Shown piece by piece: positions 34,518 to 43,778 of a DNA stretch of 64,000 nt; the first letter of the stretch is position 1, and the number at the start of each line of letters is the position of its first letter. The notes below the pieces were generated by a model. That model did no database searches. It was not told the origin of the DNA and worked only from the letters and a program-made list of their open reading frames with translations. The position numbers were made by a program, and so were the translations under genes. This DNA is from Flavobacteriaceae bacterium (GTDB lineage: Bacteria > Bacteroidota > Bacteroidia > Flavobacteriales > Flavobacteriaceae), in NCBI GenBank assembly GCA_030830005.1, contig JAURNV010000024.1:19263-83262 (forward strand). The letters are read 5' to 3'.

Positions 34518-34525
34518 CAAATATA
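34518..34525 (-). promoter_or_regulatory. Promoter of nhaD-folC
   Basis: The minus strand has TTTTTG, a 17-nt spacer and the perfect -7 box TATATTTG, ending 27 nt before the nhaD ATG. This is one of the best -33/-7 pairs in the window. Confidence 0.65.
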
Positions 34526-34666
34526 GTGATGTGTTCGTGTTCCAAAAACAACAAAAACGTGTTTTTTAACACTTTTCGATAAAACACTAGCCGTTAATTA
34601 TTTTAAATTTAATAGCAAGAACCCCTTCATATAGGAGTCATTTTTGGCTCAAAAAGCAAATTAAAA

Positions 34667-34712
34667 AGACACACCCCCTATAAAACATGGGGGTTGCCTG
34701 ATCAAGGTGTCT
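34667..34712 (+). other. Nested inverted repeat upstream of gltB (structured leader or operator)
   Basis: AGACAC (34667-34672) pairs with GTGTCT (34707-34712), and immediately inside, ACCCCC (34673-34678) pairs with GGGGGT (34689-34694) around a 10-nt loop. A 12-nt single-sided bulge containing TGATCA lies on the 3' side. The two perfect 6-bp stems are continuous on the 5' strand. A shorter palindrome (TTTTTG-GCT-CAAAAA, 34641-34655) precedes it. The structure overlaps a perfect -7 box (34712-34719), so it could be an operator, or an RNA element if transcription starts further upstream. No known riboswitch class was recognised. Confidence 0.5.
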
Positions 34713-34719
34713 AAATTTG
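34712..34719 (+). promoter_or_regulatory. Upstream candidate -7 box for gltB
   Basis: TAAATTTG is a perfect box directly behind the nested inverted repeat, with a TTG 15 nt upstream inside that repeat. Use of this promoter would give a leader of about 140 nt before gltB. Confidence 0.4.
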
Positions 34720-34841
34720 ATAATTAATAATTTTAATACACTCATTTTAGCTAATTCATAATTCAGCCATTTTATTTTAAGAATGCCACATTCACTTACA
34801 AATAGACTATAGGATGATTATTAAAATTTAAATTCGAAAAT

Positions 34842-34849
34842 TATATTTG
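34842..34849 (+). promoter_or_regulatory. Proximal -7 box of gltB
   Basis: TATATTTG is a perfect box ending 15 nt before the gltB ATG at 34865. It overlaps an in-frame TTG at 34847, which is therefore rejected as the start. Confidence 0.55.
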
Positions 34850-34864
34850 AAAAAAATAGAATTT

Positions 34865-37800
34865 ATGCTACCTCACCCACAAGGTTTATACCATCCTGAA
34901 AACGAGCACGACAATTGCGGAGCTGGGTTTATTTGTAGTCTAGAAGGCAAACGGACAAATGACATTATCCACAAGGCATTAGATATTCTCGTAAAGCTTG
35001 AACACCGTGGCGCAGTAAGTGCTGACGGCAAAACAGGTGATGGCGCAGGAATTCTCATAGACATTCCACATAATTTTTTATCAGAAGTATGCTCTTTCAA
35101 AATACCTGAAGCCTACTCCTATGCGCTTGGCATGGTATTTCTTCCACAGAAACTTAATCAGCGTACCTATTGTGTTGACGTTTTTGAGGAAGAACTTCAA
35201 AGACAAAACCTAGAAATAATTGGTTGGCGCGATGTACCAACAAACATTGATGTTGTAGGCAAAATTGCTAATCAAACACTCCCAAACATTAAGCAAGTTT
35301 TCGTGAAAGATGCTACGGGGGATCTAACTGAAGACCAACTTAATACAAAAGCATTTATTGCGCGAAAGCGCGCCGAGCATCGTGTGTATGCCAGCAAAAT
35401 GTCGCAATGCGCCTATTTTTATTTACCTAGCTTCTCCACTCGTACGGTAATCTATAAAGGATTACTCATGCCTGAGGATATTGAAGGGTTTTATTTAGAT
35501 CTTAAAGATTCTCGTGTGGTTACTCGATTAGCGTTGGTACATCAACGGTTTTCAACAAATACATTCCCCACGTGGGACTTAGCGCAGCCTTTCCGATACA
35601 TGTGTCACAATGGTGAAATAAACACGTATAAAGGAAACGTTATCCGAATGAAGGCACGTGAAGAGCTTTTTGCAAATGAATTTTTTGGGGAGGACATGCA
35701 ACACATTACGCCCATCGTGCTCCCAGGTAAATCTGATTCTTCTTCAATGGACATGGTTGTAGAATTATTACTTCACACAGGGCGTTCTCTACCTGAAGTA
35801 ATGATGATGTTAGTGCCTGAAGCATGGGAAAGACATCAGTCGATGGATCCAGCCAAAAAAGATTTTTACGCTTACAACGCTTGTATTATGGAGCCGTGGG
35901 ATGGCCCTGCGTCTGTTCCTTTTACTGATGGAAAATATATTGGCGCACTGTTAGACCGTAATGGACTTCGTCCATCGCGCTACACTGTTACTAAAGACGG
36001 ATATGTAGTCATGTCCTCTGAAACTGGTGTTATTGACATCGACCCAGCAAATGTTTCGCATCATGGGCGTTTAGAACCTGGTCGAATGTTCTTGGTTGAC
36101 ATGGAGGAAGGTCGAATTCTCGAAGACAAAGAAGTAAAAGAAACCATTTCTGCTAAACACCCATACGGCGACTGGCTCAAAGAAAACCTACTCCCATTAA
36201 AGGAAGTTCCTTATACAGGCAATAATACTCCTGTCGAAGCTGAACCTTACATAAAACGTCTGCAAGCTTTTGGTTATACCGAAGAGGACATCAAAACACT
36301 TATTTCTCCTATGAGCACTCTTGGAAAAGAGGCGATAGGCTCAATGGGAACGGATACCCCACTGGCAGTACTTTCAAACAAACCGCAACTGCTTTACAAT
36401 TACTTTAAACAATTGTTTGCGCAAGTTACCAATCCCCCTCTAGACGGAATCCGTGAAGAAATTGTTACCGACACATCTATGTCTGTGGGTAGCGATGCCA
36501 ATATTTTTAATGTTTCACCTGAACATGCTATAAAACTACGTATTCAAAACCCCATCATATCTAATGAGGATTTAGACAAAATTAAATTCATAGAGCATCA
36601 TAATTTTAGGGCTAGCTCAGTGCCTGCACTATATGATATCCATTCAGGAAACAATGGACTGGAACGGGCTTTAGATGCCATGCTGATTCAGGTCAAAAAA
36701 GAAGTTGAGTCAGGAGCAAACATCATTATTCTTTCTGACAGAGGAGTCAACAATGAAAAAGCGCCAATTCCTATGCTTCTTGCGTGTTCGCATGTACATC
36801 ACGGCATGATGAAACATCGTTTACGATCCAATTTTGGTATTATTATCGAGTCTGCCGAACCACGTGAACCACATCACTTTGCATTATTATTTGGTTATGG
36901 TGCTAGTGCCATCAATCCATACATGGTTAATGAAATTATCACTCACCAAATTGAAACCGGGATTATTAAAGGGCTTTCTTCAGAAAATGCAATTGCCAAT
37001 TTTAATACAGCTATTGCCAAGGGACTGGTTAAAATCATGAATAAAATTGGTATTTCTACGCTACACTCATACCGAGGAGCTCAAATTTTTGAAGCATTAG
37101 GGTTAAGCAAGAAATTTATCAATACCTATTTCTGCAACACGGCTACAAGAATTGAAGGAATTGGACTGAAAGAAGTAGAACAAGAAATCGCAAAGCGTCA
37201 TGTTTTTGCCTTTGGACAGAAAACGGCTAGCGAGGGTCTTGACCTCGAAATTGGGGGGAGTTATCGTTGGCGAAGAAATGGCGAAGCACATATGTTAAAC
37301 CCTGCTAGTATTGCCAAATTGCAACTTGCTACTAATAAAGGCAGTTACAGCACTTTTGAAGAATACTCCAAGTTGGTAAACGACCAAAGTAAGCAACTTA
37401 TGACACTTCGAGGTATGTTTGAGTTTGCTGACTTAGACCCCATCCCCTTAGATGAAGTTGAGCCTTGGACTAAAATTGTAAAGCGCTTTAAAACGGGGGC
37501 TATGTCTTTAGGGTCTATTAGTGAGGAGGCACACGAAAACTTAGCAATCGCCATGAACCGAATTGGCGGAAAAAGCAACTCAGGTGAGGGTGGTGAAGAC
37601 CCCCGACGATTTACCCGTGATGAAGATGGAGAATGGCGGAATTCTGCCATAAAGCAGGTAGCCTCAGGGCGATTTGGGGTTTCTTCGCACTACCTTACAA
37701 ACGCGCGAGAAATTCAAATTAAGATGGCGCAAGGCGCTAAGCCTGGAGAGGGAGGACAACTTCCCGGACCAAAAGTAAACCCATACATCGCATCGGTGCG

Positions 37801-39367
37801 AAATTCAACACCATATGTAGGTCTTATTTCACCACCCCCGCATCATGATATTTATTCTATAGAAGATTTAGCACAACTTATCTATGACCTCAAGAATGCA
37901 AATCGTGAGGCGCGTGTTAATGTAAAATTAGTTTCTGAGGTAGGAGTAGGTACTATTGCGGCTGGGGTAGCAAAAGCAAAAGCGGATGTGATTCTAATTT
38001 CAGGTTATGACGGCGGAACGGGAGCATCTCCCCTAACCTCACTAAAACACGCTGGATTGCCATGGGAACTTGGTATTGCTGAAGCACAACAAACCTTAGT
38101 ACTTAACGACCTCCGCGGTCGCATTGTCATGGAATGTGACGGACAAATGAAAACAGGACGAGATGTTGCCATTGCATGTTTATTGGGGGCTGAGGAATTT
38201 GGCTTCTCTACAGCACCGCTTGTCGCTTCGGGGTGTATCATGATGCGGGCCTGTCACTTAAACACTTGTCCAGTGGGGATTGCCACACAAGACCCTGAAC
38301 TTCGTAAAAACTTTAAAGGAAAACCTGAACATGTTGTCAATTTCATGCACTTTGTAGCTGAGGAGATGCGTGTTATTATGGCTGAACTTGGGTTTAGAAC
38401 CGTTGACGAAATGGTGGGACAAAGCCAGAAACTAAACATGAATACCGCTATTGAACATTTTAAAGCACAGGGGGTTGACTTATCAGCTATTTTATACAAA
38501 CCCGATGTTGACGAAAGCGTTCCTGTGCGTAACATTAGCAAACAAGATCACGGACTAGACAACGTGCTCGATGTGGACATTGTATCAAAAGCTCAAAAAG
38601 CTATCATTGCTAAAGAACCTCAAACGCTACATTTTGATATCCGAAATACAAATCGCAGTGTAGGTGCTTTATTAAGTAATGAGATTTCTAAAGCACATGG
38701 TCGTGATGGACTTCCACAGGATACGCTTCGCTTGTTATTTAACGGAGCAGCGGGACAAAGTTTTGGGTGTTTTGCGACCAAAGGACTTCATATGGAAGTC
38801 AAAGGAAACGCAAACGATTATTTTGGAAAAGGACTTTCTGGGGCGCGTTTAGTAGCCAAAGTTCCGGAACAAGCAACGTTTAAACCCGAAGAAAACATTA
38901 TTATAGGAAATGTAGCTTTATATGGTGCAACGGGGGGCGAGGCCTACATAAATGGAATTGCGGGTGAACGCTTCTGTGTGAGAAACTCAGGGGCTGTAGC
39001 TGTTGTAGAAGGCGTTGGTGACCACGGTTGTGAATATATGACAGGCGGCGAAGCGGTAATTTTAGGGCAAATTGGACGCAACTTTGCTGCAGGGATGAGC
39101 GGTGGAATTGCCTACATTTATGCTGAAAACGGCGTTTTTGATGACCGAAACTTTAATATGGAAATGATAGGTCTTGAAGATCTCAACAGTACGGATATAA
39201 AACGTGTTGAACACTTGATAAAAAATCATATTGAATTTACTTCTAGCCCTTTGGCAACACGAATTTTAGCGCACTGGAAAACAACACAAAAACACTTTAT
39301 TAAGGTAATGCCTACTGATTATAAGGCGGCCCTTGAGCGCATGGCGCAAGAAGAACAAAACGTATAA
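34865..39367 (+). CDS. gltB: Glutamate synthase, large (alpha) subunit
   Basis: GltB with GltD makes two glutamates from glutamine and 2-oxoglutarate. The precursor of 1500 residues has a 17-residue propeptide before the N-terminal glutaminase nucleophile (Cys18 in DNCGAGFICSL). It then has the class II glutaminase domain (to about 430), the central domain, the FMN-binding synthase domain (about 850-1220, GGKSNSGEGGEDPRRF and YDGGTGASPL), the 3Fe-4S cysteines CHLNTCPVGIA, and the C-terminal beta-helix with repeated GxxGG turns. Length and motifs are normal. gltD starts 2 bp later. Confidence 0.98.
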   Translation: MLPHPQGLYHPENEHDNCGAGFICSLEGKRTNDIIHKALDILVKLEHRGAVSADGKTGDGAGILIDIPHNFLSEVCSFKIPEAYSYALGMVFLPQKLNQRTYCVDVFEEELQRQNLEIIGWRDVPTNIDVVGKIANQTLPNIKQVFVKDATGDLTEDQLNTKAFIARKRAEHRVYASKMSQCAYFYLPSFSTRTVIYKGLLMPEDIEGFYLDLKDSRVVTRLALVHQRFSTNTFPTWDLAQPFRYMCHNGEINTYKGNVIRMKAREELFANEFFGEDMQHITPIVLPGKSDSSSMDMVVELLLHTGRSLPEVMMMLVPEAWERHQSMDPAKKDFYAYNACIMEPWDGPASVPFTDGKYIGALLDRNGLRPSRYTVTKDGYVVMSSETGVIDIDPANVSHHGRLEPGRMFLVDMEEGRILEDKEVKETISAKHPYGDWLKENLLPLKEVPYTGNNTPVEAEPYIKRLQAFGYTEEDIKTLISPMSTLGKEAIGSMGTDTPLAVLSNKPQLLYNYFKQLFAQVTNPPLDGIREEIVTDTSMSVGSDANIFNVSPEHAIKLRIQNPIISNEDLDKIKFIEHHNFRASSVPALYDIHSGNNGLERALDAMLIQVKKEVESGANIIILSDRGVNNEKAPIPMLLACSHVHHGMMKHRLRSNFGIIIESAEPREPHHFALLFGYGASAINPYMVNEIITHQIETGIIKGLSSENAIANFNTAIAKGLVKIMNKIGISTLHSYRGAQIFEALGLSKKFINTYFCNTATRIEGIGLKEVEQEIAKRHVFAFGQKTASEGLDLEIGGSYRWRRNGEAHMLNPASIAKLQLATNKGSYSTFEEYSKLVNDQSKQLMTLRGMFEFADLDPIPLDEVEPWTKIVKRFKTGAMSLGSISEEAHENLAIAMNRIGGKSNSGEGGEDPRRFTRDEDGEWRNSAIKQVASGRFGVSSHYLTNAREIQIKMAQGAKPGEGGQLPGPKVNPYIASVRNSTPYVGLISPPPHHDIYSIEDLAQLIYDLKNANREARVNVKLVSEVGVGTIAAGVAKAKADVILISGYDGGTGASPLTSLKHAGLPWELGIAEAQQTLVLNDLRGRIVMECDGQMKTGRDVAIACLLGAEEFGFSTAPLVASGCIMMRACHLNTCPVGIATQDPELRKNFKGKPEHVVNFMHFVAEEMRVIMAELGFRTVDEMVGQSQKLNMNTAIEHFKAQGVDLSAILYKPDVDESVPVRNISKQDHGLDNVLDVDIVSKAQKAIIAKEPQTLHFDIRNTNRSVGALLSNEISKAHGRDGLPQDTLRLLFNGAAGQSFGCFATKGLHMEVKGNANDYFGKGLSGARLVAKVPEQATFKPEENIIIGNVALYGATGGEAYINGIAGERFCVRNSGAVAVVEGVGDHGCEYMTGGEAVILGQIGRNFAAGMSGGIAYIYAENGVFDDRNFNMEMIGLEDLNSTDIKRVEHLIKNHIEFTSSPLATRILAHWKTTQKHFIKVMPTDYKAALERMAQEEQNV

Positions 39368-39369
39368 TT

Positions 39370-40833
39370 ATGGGGAAGTTAAGAGGATTTATGGAGTATG
39401 AACGCATGAATGAACAAAACATTGCTGTTCAGGATCGTGTAAAGAATTACAAGGAATTTACCGTTACACCAAGTGAGGAAACCCTACAAGACCAAGGGGC
39501 CCGTTGTATGGACTGTGGGGTACCCTTTTGCCACAGTGGCTGTCCTTTAGGGAATATGATTCCAGACTTCAACGATGCTGTTTATCGCAACGAGTGGCAA
39601 AAAGCATTGCGTATTTTACATTCCACCAACAATTTCCCTGAATTTACGGGAAGACTTTGTCCTGCACCTTGCGAAGCGGCTTGTGTACTGGGTATTATTA
39701 ACCCTCCTGTTTCCATTGAGATGATTGAAAAATACATCGTTGAGCGTGGGTTTAAAGAAGGATGGATAAAAGCTGACCCTCCTCTAAAAAGAACTGGAAA
39801 AAGCGTTGCTGTTGTAGGATCAGGTCCTGCAGGGCTTGCCGCTGCTCAACAACTAAATCGTGCTGGGCATACGGTTACCGTTTTTGAGCGCGATGAAAAA
39901 GTTGGCGGGTTGTTACGCTATGGAATTCCAGACTTTAAAATGGAAAAAAACATCATAGACCGTCGTTTGGAAATCTTAGAAGAAGAGGGCATTCTATTTA
40001 AAACAGGAATAGAAGTAGGCAAAAACATGTCTATCGAAGAACTTAATGCTTTTGATGCTGTTGTGCTATGCGGGGGGGCAACTCTTCGCAGGAGGTTACC
40101 TATCCCAGGTGCCGACTTACCAGGAGTGGTACAAGCCATGGATTTCTTACCCAAAAGCAACCGTTGGGTAGACGGACTTACCGAGGTCGATGATGCGCTT
40201 CATGCAGCTGGCAAAAACGTTGTGGTTATTGGGGGAGGTGACACAGGCTCTGACTGTATCGGCACCTCAAATCGACAAGGGGCAAAAAGCGTAACCAATT
40301 TTGAAATTATGCCCAAACCTTCAGAAACACGGACCGAAGATCACCCTTGGCCGTTTTGGCCCTTTAAACTTAAAACAACTTCTTCTCACGAAGAAGGAAG
40401 CCATAGAGAGTGGAGCATCCTAACCAAAGAGTTTGTTGCTGATGAGAATGGAAATCTCAAAGGATTGAAAACCGTTAATGTGCGTTGGGAAAAGAATGAA
40501 AATGGCGGAAGACCAACTCTTGTTGAAGCACCTAACTCTGAGCAAGAATGGCCGTGTGAATTGGCCTTGTTAGCTCTTGGGTTTACAGGTCCTGAACCTA
40601 CCCTTGCTGAGCAATTAGGTTTAGACCAAGACGAACGTTCGAATGTAAAAGGAAACGAAAAATACCAAACCAATGTACCGCATGTATTTACTGCTGGTGA
40701 TATGCGTCGGGGGCAATCGTTAATTGTTTGGGCAATTTCTGAGGGGCGCGAAGCTGCACATCATGTAGATACTTTCCTAATGGGCGCCTCAACACTGCCT
40801 ATTAAAGAGGGTGGTGACTTGCCAGAAAATTAA
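39370..40833 (+). CDS. gltD: Glutamate synthase, small (beta) subunit
   Basis: GltD transfers electrons from NAD(P)H through FAD and two 4Fe-4S clusters to GltB. The 487-residue protein has the N-terminal cysteine clusters CMDCGVPFCHSGCPLGN (about 46-62) and CPAPCEAACVLG (about 97-108), an FAD-binding GSGPAGLAAA (about 150-159) and an NADPH-binding GGGDTGSDCIG (about 293-303). It follows gltB by 2 bp, and its stop directly abuts that of the convergent porin gene with no bases between. Confidence 0.98.
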   Translation: MGKLRGFMEYERMNEQNIAVQDRVKNYKEFTVTPSEETLQDQGARCMDCGVPFCHSGCPLGNMIPDFNDAVYRNEWQKALRILHSTNNFPEFTGRLCPAPCEAACVLGIINPPVSIEMIEKYIVERGFKEGWIKADPPLKRTGKSVAVVGSGPAGLAAAQQLNRAGHTVTVFERDEKVGGLLRYGIPDFKMEKNIIDRRLEILEEEGILFKTGIEVGKNMSIEELNAFDAVVLCGGATLRRRLPIPGADLPGVVQAMDFLPKSNRWVDGLTEVDDALHAAGKNVVVIGGGDTGSDCIGTSNRQGAKSVTNFEIMPKPSETRTEDHPWPFWPFKLKTTSSHEEGSHREWSILTKEFVADENGNLKGLKTVNVRWEKNENGGRPTLVEAPNSEQEWPCELALLALGFTGPEPTLAEQLGLDQDERSNVKGNEKYQTNVPHVFTAGDMRRGQSLIVWAISEGREAAHHVDTFLMGASTLPIKEGGDLPEN

Positions 40834-42738
40834 CTACTGAAAGAAATTCCAGACCACTCCAAATCGAATAAGTAAATCACGATAGGGATAGCCAGGAGCA
40901 GCGTAATAATTGGGAGCTTTTCGGTTAGCATTTACATGTTCAACTATAAAGAACAAGCGAGTCTGCCTGATTTTTGCATTAAAAAAAGCGTTAACTACAG
41001 GAAATCCGCCTAACTCTTGGTCCGGTTGCACAACAAATTCGGAAAGTAGCGGATGAAAGGCGCGCATTTTAAAAGGCGAAAAATAGTGTGCGCTTACCCC
41101 AAGGTGTAAAAATAGTGCCTTTTCAAACCAATGATCTTCATAATACAATGCTGTTCGGCCAATGAGTTTGGGCATAGGTATGGCGGCGGGGTTTCCACTA
41201 ACTTGTTGTGTGCGTATTTTGGTGTCCCAACGAAAAACCCGCCACTTAAGTCCCCCATCCCATTCGAGTTGTAAGAGGTTTATCGGATCGCTTGATTGGG
41301 TTGGAGCAACCAACAAACTATCTGCTTCGGTCTGTAAAAAATAGGCGTGATTAGTGATGTTGGTAGCGGTTAACGAAAGTGTACCCAATTTGGGGTGCTT
41401 TATCTTTCCGTATAACGAAGTTCGCCCTTCCTTTTTTGGAGTAATATCCCACTGATAATCGGCATAAGTACTGCTAAATTGTTCAAAGGTAAATCCCGGA
41501 TGTTGTTCTTGCATGCGTACGCCAGCTACCAAATTTGTGTTCTTTGTAAGAGGATACTTGATTTCTGCATGTAAAAAATTTCCCACCCGCGAATCTCCAA
41601 GTGAGAATTCTGCATCGGCACGCAACTTTAATGCACCAAATCCCTTTCGCCATGAACCACCAACCGAATATGCATCTTCTTTTATAATTGGCGTTCTGCT
41701 GTTGTGCCTTTCGGTAAACGCATAGTTGTGATGGCGGGCATAAGCCGTTAGCCAACCAACTTTAGGGTTGTTTATTTCAACATAAGCATCGTACTGACCA
41801 AGTTTGTAATGATAATAGTCAGTTGGTTTAGAAGCGCCATCTACTAAGGAGCCATATTCAGAATATGCTTGGCTTTGGGTAAACTTATGGATTTGATTAT
41901 TTGTTTGAACTCGATAGCCGAGGCGTAAACGTGGGACTTGAAGGGAATCGTTGCTGCGAAGGACAAGATAATCTTGTTCAAGTAAATAAAATTTACCTGT
42001 AAAATTGTTGCTGGCGTTTTCATACAATACATCTAAGCGGTCGCGGTCATAAAATTCATCGTTACCCGATTCAAAATCTTGTATAGACGCTGCATCTAAG
42101 CCCCCGTTTTCTTGTTGTTCTATTTTTTGATTTGCTATTTTTAGGCGCATACGATACCGCCCATTAGGGTTCTCGTAACTTGTTGAAAAGCGCAATTGAC
42201 TTCTGCCCGAAATCTGATGCTGATACTTTCCCAACGAGCGATGCCCACGGTAGCCAATAGCATAGTTTAGCCGCGGGTGGATGTTGGCGGTAATAAGTGC
42301 ATCTGACGACTGCCCTTGCGATTGAGTACTTTTATAAAACACCTCAGACAAAGGGGTAGGCACATGGTAGTAATGAATGTCTTGGGGCAAAAACCGTTGG
42401 CTTTCTTTAGAACGAAATCCTACGTTAGGAGCAGTATTGTGTTGCCATGGCTCCAATGATAGCGGGTTAAGGGCCTGTCCGGAATTGTTTAATGAGATGT
42501 AGCTAAAATTATCTTGGCGTTGGGAATTTAATTTATAATACTTTGCCATGGTGAGCGTGGTATCTACGTGGGTGGTATCGCGCGATTGGGATATGATTAG
42601 ATAGTCTGTAATATTGGGTTTTAGGCTTTCCTTTTGAACTTTAGGCTTACGTTCAATAACTAACGAATCCGAAATAGACGGCTTAAGCTGGGCAAAAACG
42701 CCCAAGGGAATCCATAACAAAAGCAATATTCGCAACAC
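40834..42738 (-). CDS. Putative porin, outer-membrane beta-barrel (PF14121-like)
   Basis: A 634-residue exported protein with a signal peptide (about 1-16, FAQ), a low-complexity N-terminal part with repeated SLVIERKPK and DYLIISQSRDTT segments, a plug-like region with YISLNNSGQALNPLSLEP, and a long C-terminal half of alternating beta strands ending in the aromatic terminal strand LLIRFGVVWNFFQ. This is the pattern of the Bacteroidota putative porin family. The substrate is unknown. The start is GTG at 42738. The gene abuts gltD end to end. Confidence 0.87.
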   Translation of the reverse strand: MLRILLLLWIPLGVFAQLKPSISDSLVIERKPKVQKESLKPNITDYLIISQSRDTTHVDTTLTMAKYYKLNSQRQDNFSYISLNNSGQALNPLSLEPWQHNTAPNVGFRSKESQRFLPQDIHYYHVPTPLSEVFYKSTQSQGQSSDALITANIHPRLNYAIGYRGHRSLGKYQHQISGRSQLRFSTSYENPNGRYRMRLKIANQKIEQQENGGLDAASIQDFESGNDEFYDRDRLDVLYENASNNFTGKFYLLEQDYLVLRSNDSLQVPRLRLGYRVQTNNQIHKFTQSQAYSEYGSLVDGASKPTDYYHYKLGQYDAYVEINNPKVGWLTAYARHHNYAFTERHNSRTPIIKEDAYSVGGSWRKGFGALKLRADAEFSLGDSRVGNFLHAEIKYPLTKNTNLVAGVRMQEQHPGFTFEQFSSTYADYQWDITPKKEGRTSLYGKIKHPKLGTLSLTATNITNHAYFLQTEADSLLVAPTQSSDPINLLQLEWDGGLKWRVFRWDTKIRTQQVSGNPAAIPMPKLIGRTALYYEDHWFEKALFLHLGVSAHYFSPFKMRAFHPLLSEFVVQPDQELGGFPVVNAFFNAKIRQTRLFFIVEHVNANRKAPNYYAAPGYPYRDLLIRFGVVWNFFQ

Positions 42739-42921
42739 CTAAAATTCTTTGGCGTAAAGGTATTGAATTCAGCCAAACCGTATGTGGTATGGGAGAATGC
42801 AATTTTTTTTTACATTAGCAGCAAACAAAGCTCCAAGTTGTATAAAGGAAGTTAACCCATTTCGCATTTTTTCATTTTTATAGCCCAAGGCTTTTGGATA
42901 TATGAAACCCATAAAAGTGGG

Positions 42922-42955
42922 ATATACGCAATGCGTATATACAAACGTTGGCAAA
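42922..42955 (+). repeat. Left inverted repeat of the 42.9-43.5 kb cassette
   Basis: CGTATAT (42934-42940), six bases, then GTTGGCAAA (42947-42955). The same two blocks occur in inverted order 540 bp later. The left copy also forms a 19-bp palindrome (ATATACGCA-A-TGCGTATAT, 42922-42940). Confidence 0.75.
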
Positions 42956-43095
42956 CATTTTATGACGTCCTGAAAAATGACTGAATTGAAAGTGTGAAAA
43001 AATGAGACTAAAAATCTACTAATGAAATTAAAAGAATTACGCACTAACTTTAAATATTACTAAATAAAAAATTAACGAAATTAAACTTCAAAACA

Positions 43096-43482
43096 ATGAG
43101 TAAACAAATTATAACTGAGTACTTAAATAAATTTGACTATGCCTTTGAGGAAAAAGAAGAAAAAATTAATGTTAAACTTGACTTTAATTTAGAGATTAAT
43201 ATTGACTTAACCAGTGCAGATAAAATAAAGATTTCTGATAGATTAGGCTCTTTGAATTTTTTATCTTGGCCATTTTCAATGACTATTAAAGGGACAATGT
43301 TGTACAACTTCATTTCTTCATTTATAGTTTTTGTATTGTTTCTTGCTTTGAGAAATTCTATTAATACTTATGCATTAACTTTATTTGTAATTTTTGCAGC
43401 ATTCTGGAATTTATATTGGCTATTATACTACTTGATTAAATCAGAAAATTTCAAAAAAGAAATCAAGACTTTGATAAAATAA
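43096..43482 (+). CDS. Small two-helix membrane protein of unknown function in an inverted-repeat cassette
   Basis: A 128-residue protein with a charged N-terminal domain (about 1-64, FDYAFEEKEEKINVKLDF and LTSADKIKISDRLGSLNFL) and two transmembrane helices (about 69-85 and 91-113), then a lysine-rich tail. I recognise no named family, although similar small proteins are scattered through Flavobacteria genomes. Its codons are far more AT-rich than those of gltD or rnhB. The gene is flanked by inverted repeats at 42934-42955 and 43492-43512, and by non-coding DNA of 357 and 296 bp. It looks like a mobile or recombined cassette between the porin and rnhB. Confidence 0.75.
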   Translation: MSKQIITEYLNKFDYAFEEKEEKINVKLDFNLEINIDLTSADKIKISDRLGSLNFLSWPFSMTIKGTMLYNFISSFIVFVLFLALRNSINTYALTLFVIFAAFWNLYWLLYYLIKSENFKKEIKTLIK

Positions 43483-43491
43483 AAAAAACGA

Positions 43492-43512
43492 TTTGCCAAC
43501 ACGCAATATACG
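43492..43512 (-). repeat. Right inverted repeat of the 42.9-43.5 kb cassette
   Basis: TTTGCCAAC (43492-43500), five bases, then ATATACG (43506-43512), the inverted counterpart of the left repeat. It begins 9 bp after the stop codon of the small membrane protein. The downstream 265 bp to rnhB contain no gene. Confidence 0.75.
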
Positions 43513-43668
43513 TAAGCCGGGGGATGTGGCTAATTCAGACTTTTGCACTTTTACTCAAAACTGTGACGGTTTGATAGAAAATCGCTTTGAAATGCCAAAC
43601 GTTTCATATACCCATCCGTTAGATAAATTCAACCTATAAAAACAAACCCTACCCCAGCAGGTTGCGTT

Positions 43669-43684
43669 TGCCTATCGGCAGGCA
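43669..43684. repeat. Short TGCC/GGCA palindromic repeat unit
   Basis: The sequence TGCCTATCGGCAGGCA forms a small hairpin (TGCC with GGCA) and resembles short GC-rich palindromic units often scattered between Bacteroidota genes. Only one copy was noticed in this window. Confidence 0.3.
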
Positions 43685-43778
43685 GGTTTGTGATGCTTGG
43701 TTGAGCATAAATGGACCTTACATTACCGGAATAGTCGCACGCATTATTTAACACAAGGTTTTGTATTTTTAACCGGCA

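Noticed and set aside
34667..34694. Possible preQ1-I riboswitch 3' half (ACACCC followed by TATAAAA)
   Set aside because: The required 5' half of stem P1 and the downstream pseudoknot partner are missing, and the CCCCC/GGGGG hairpin explains the sequence better; gltB is not a queuosine gene.
42769..43044. Minus-strand ORF of 91 residues left of the cassette gene
   Set aside because: It lies over the inverted repeat and palindrome, has no recognisable domain and reads as non-coding DNA; the plus-strand cassette gene is the credible product.
42934..43512. Integron attC sites around the small membrane protein
   Set aside because: The repeats carry GTTGGCA where attC core sites need GTTRRRY, no paired core sites or integrase were found and only one cassette is present.
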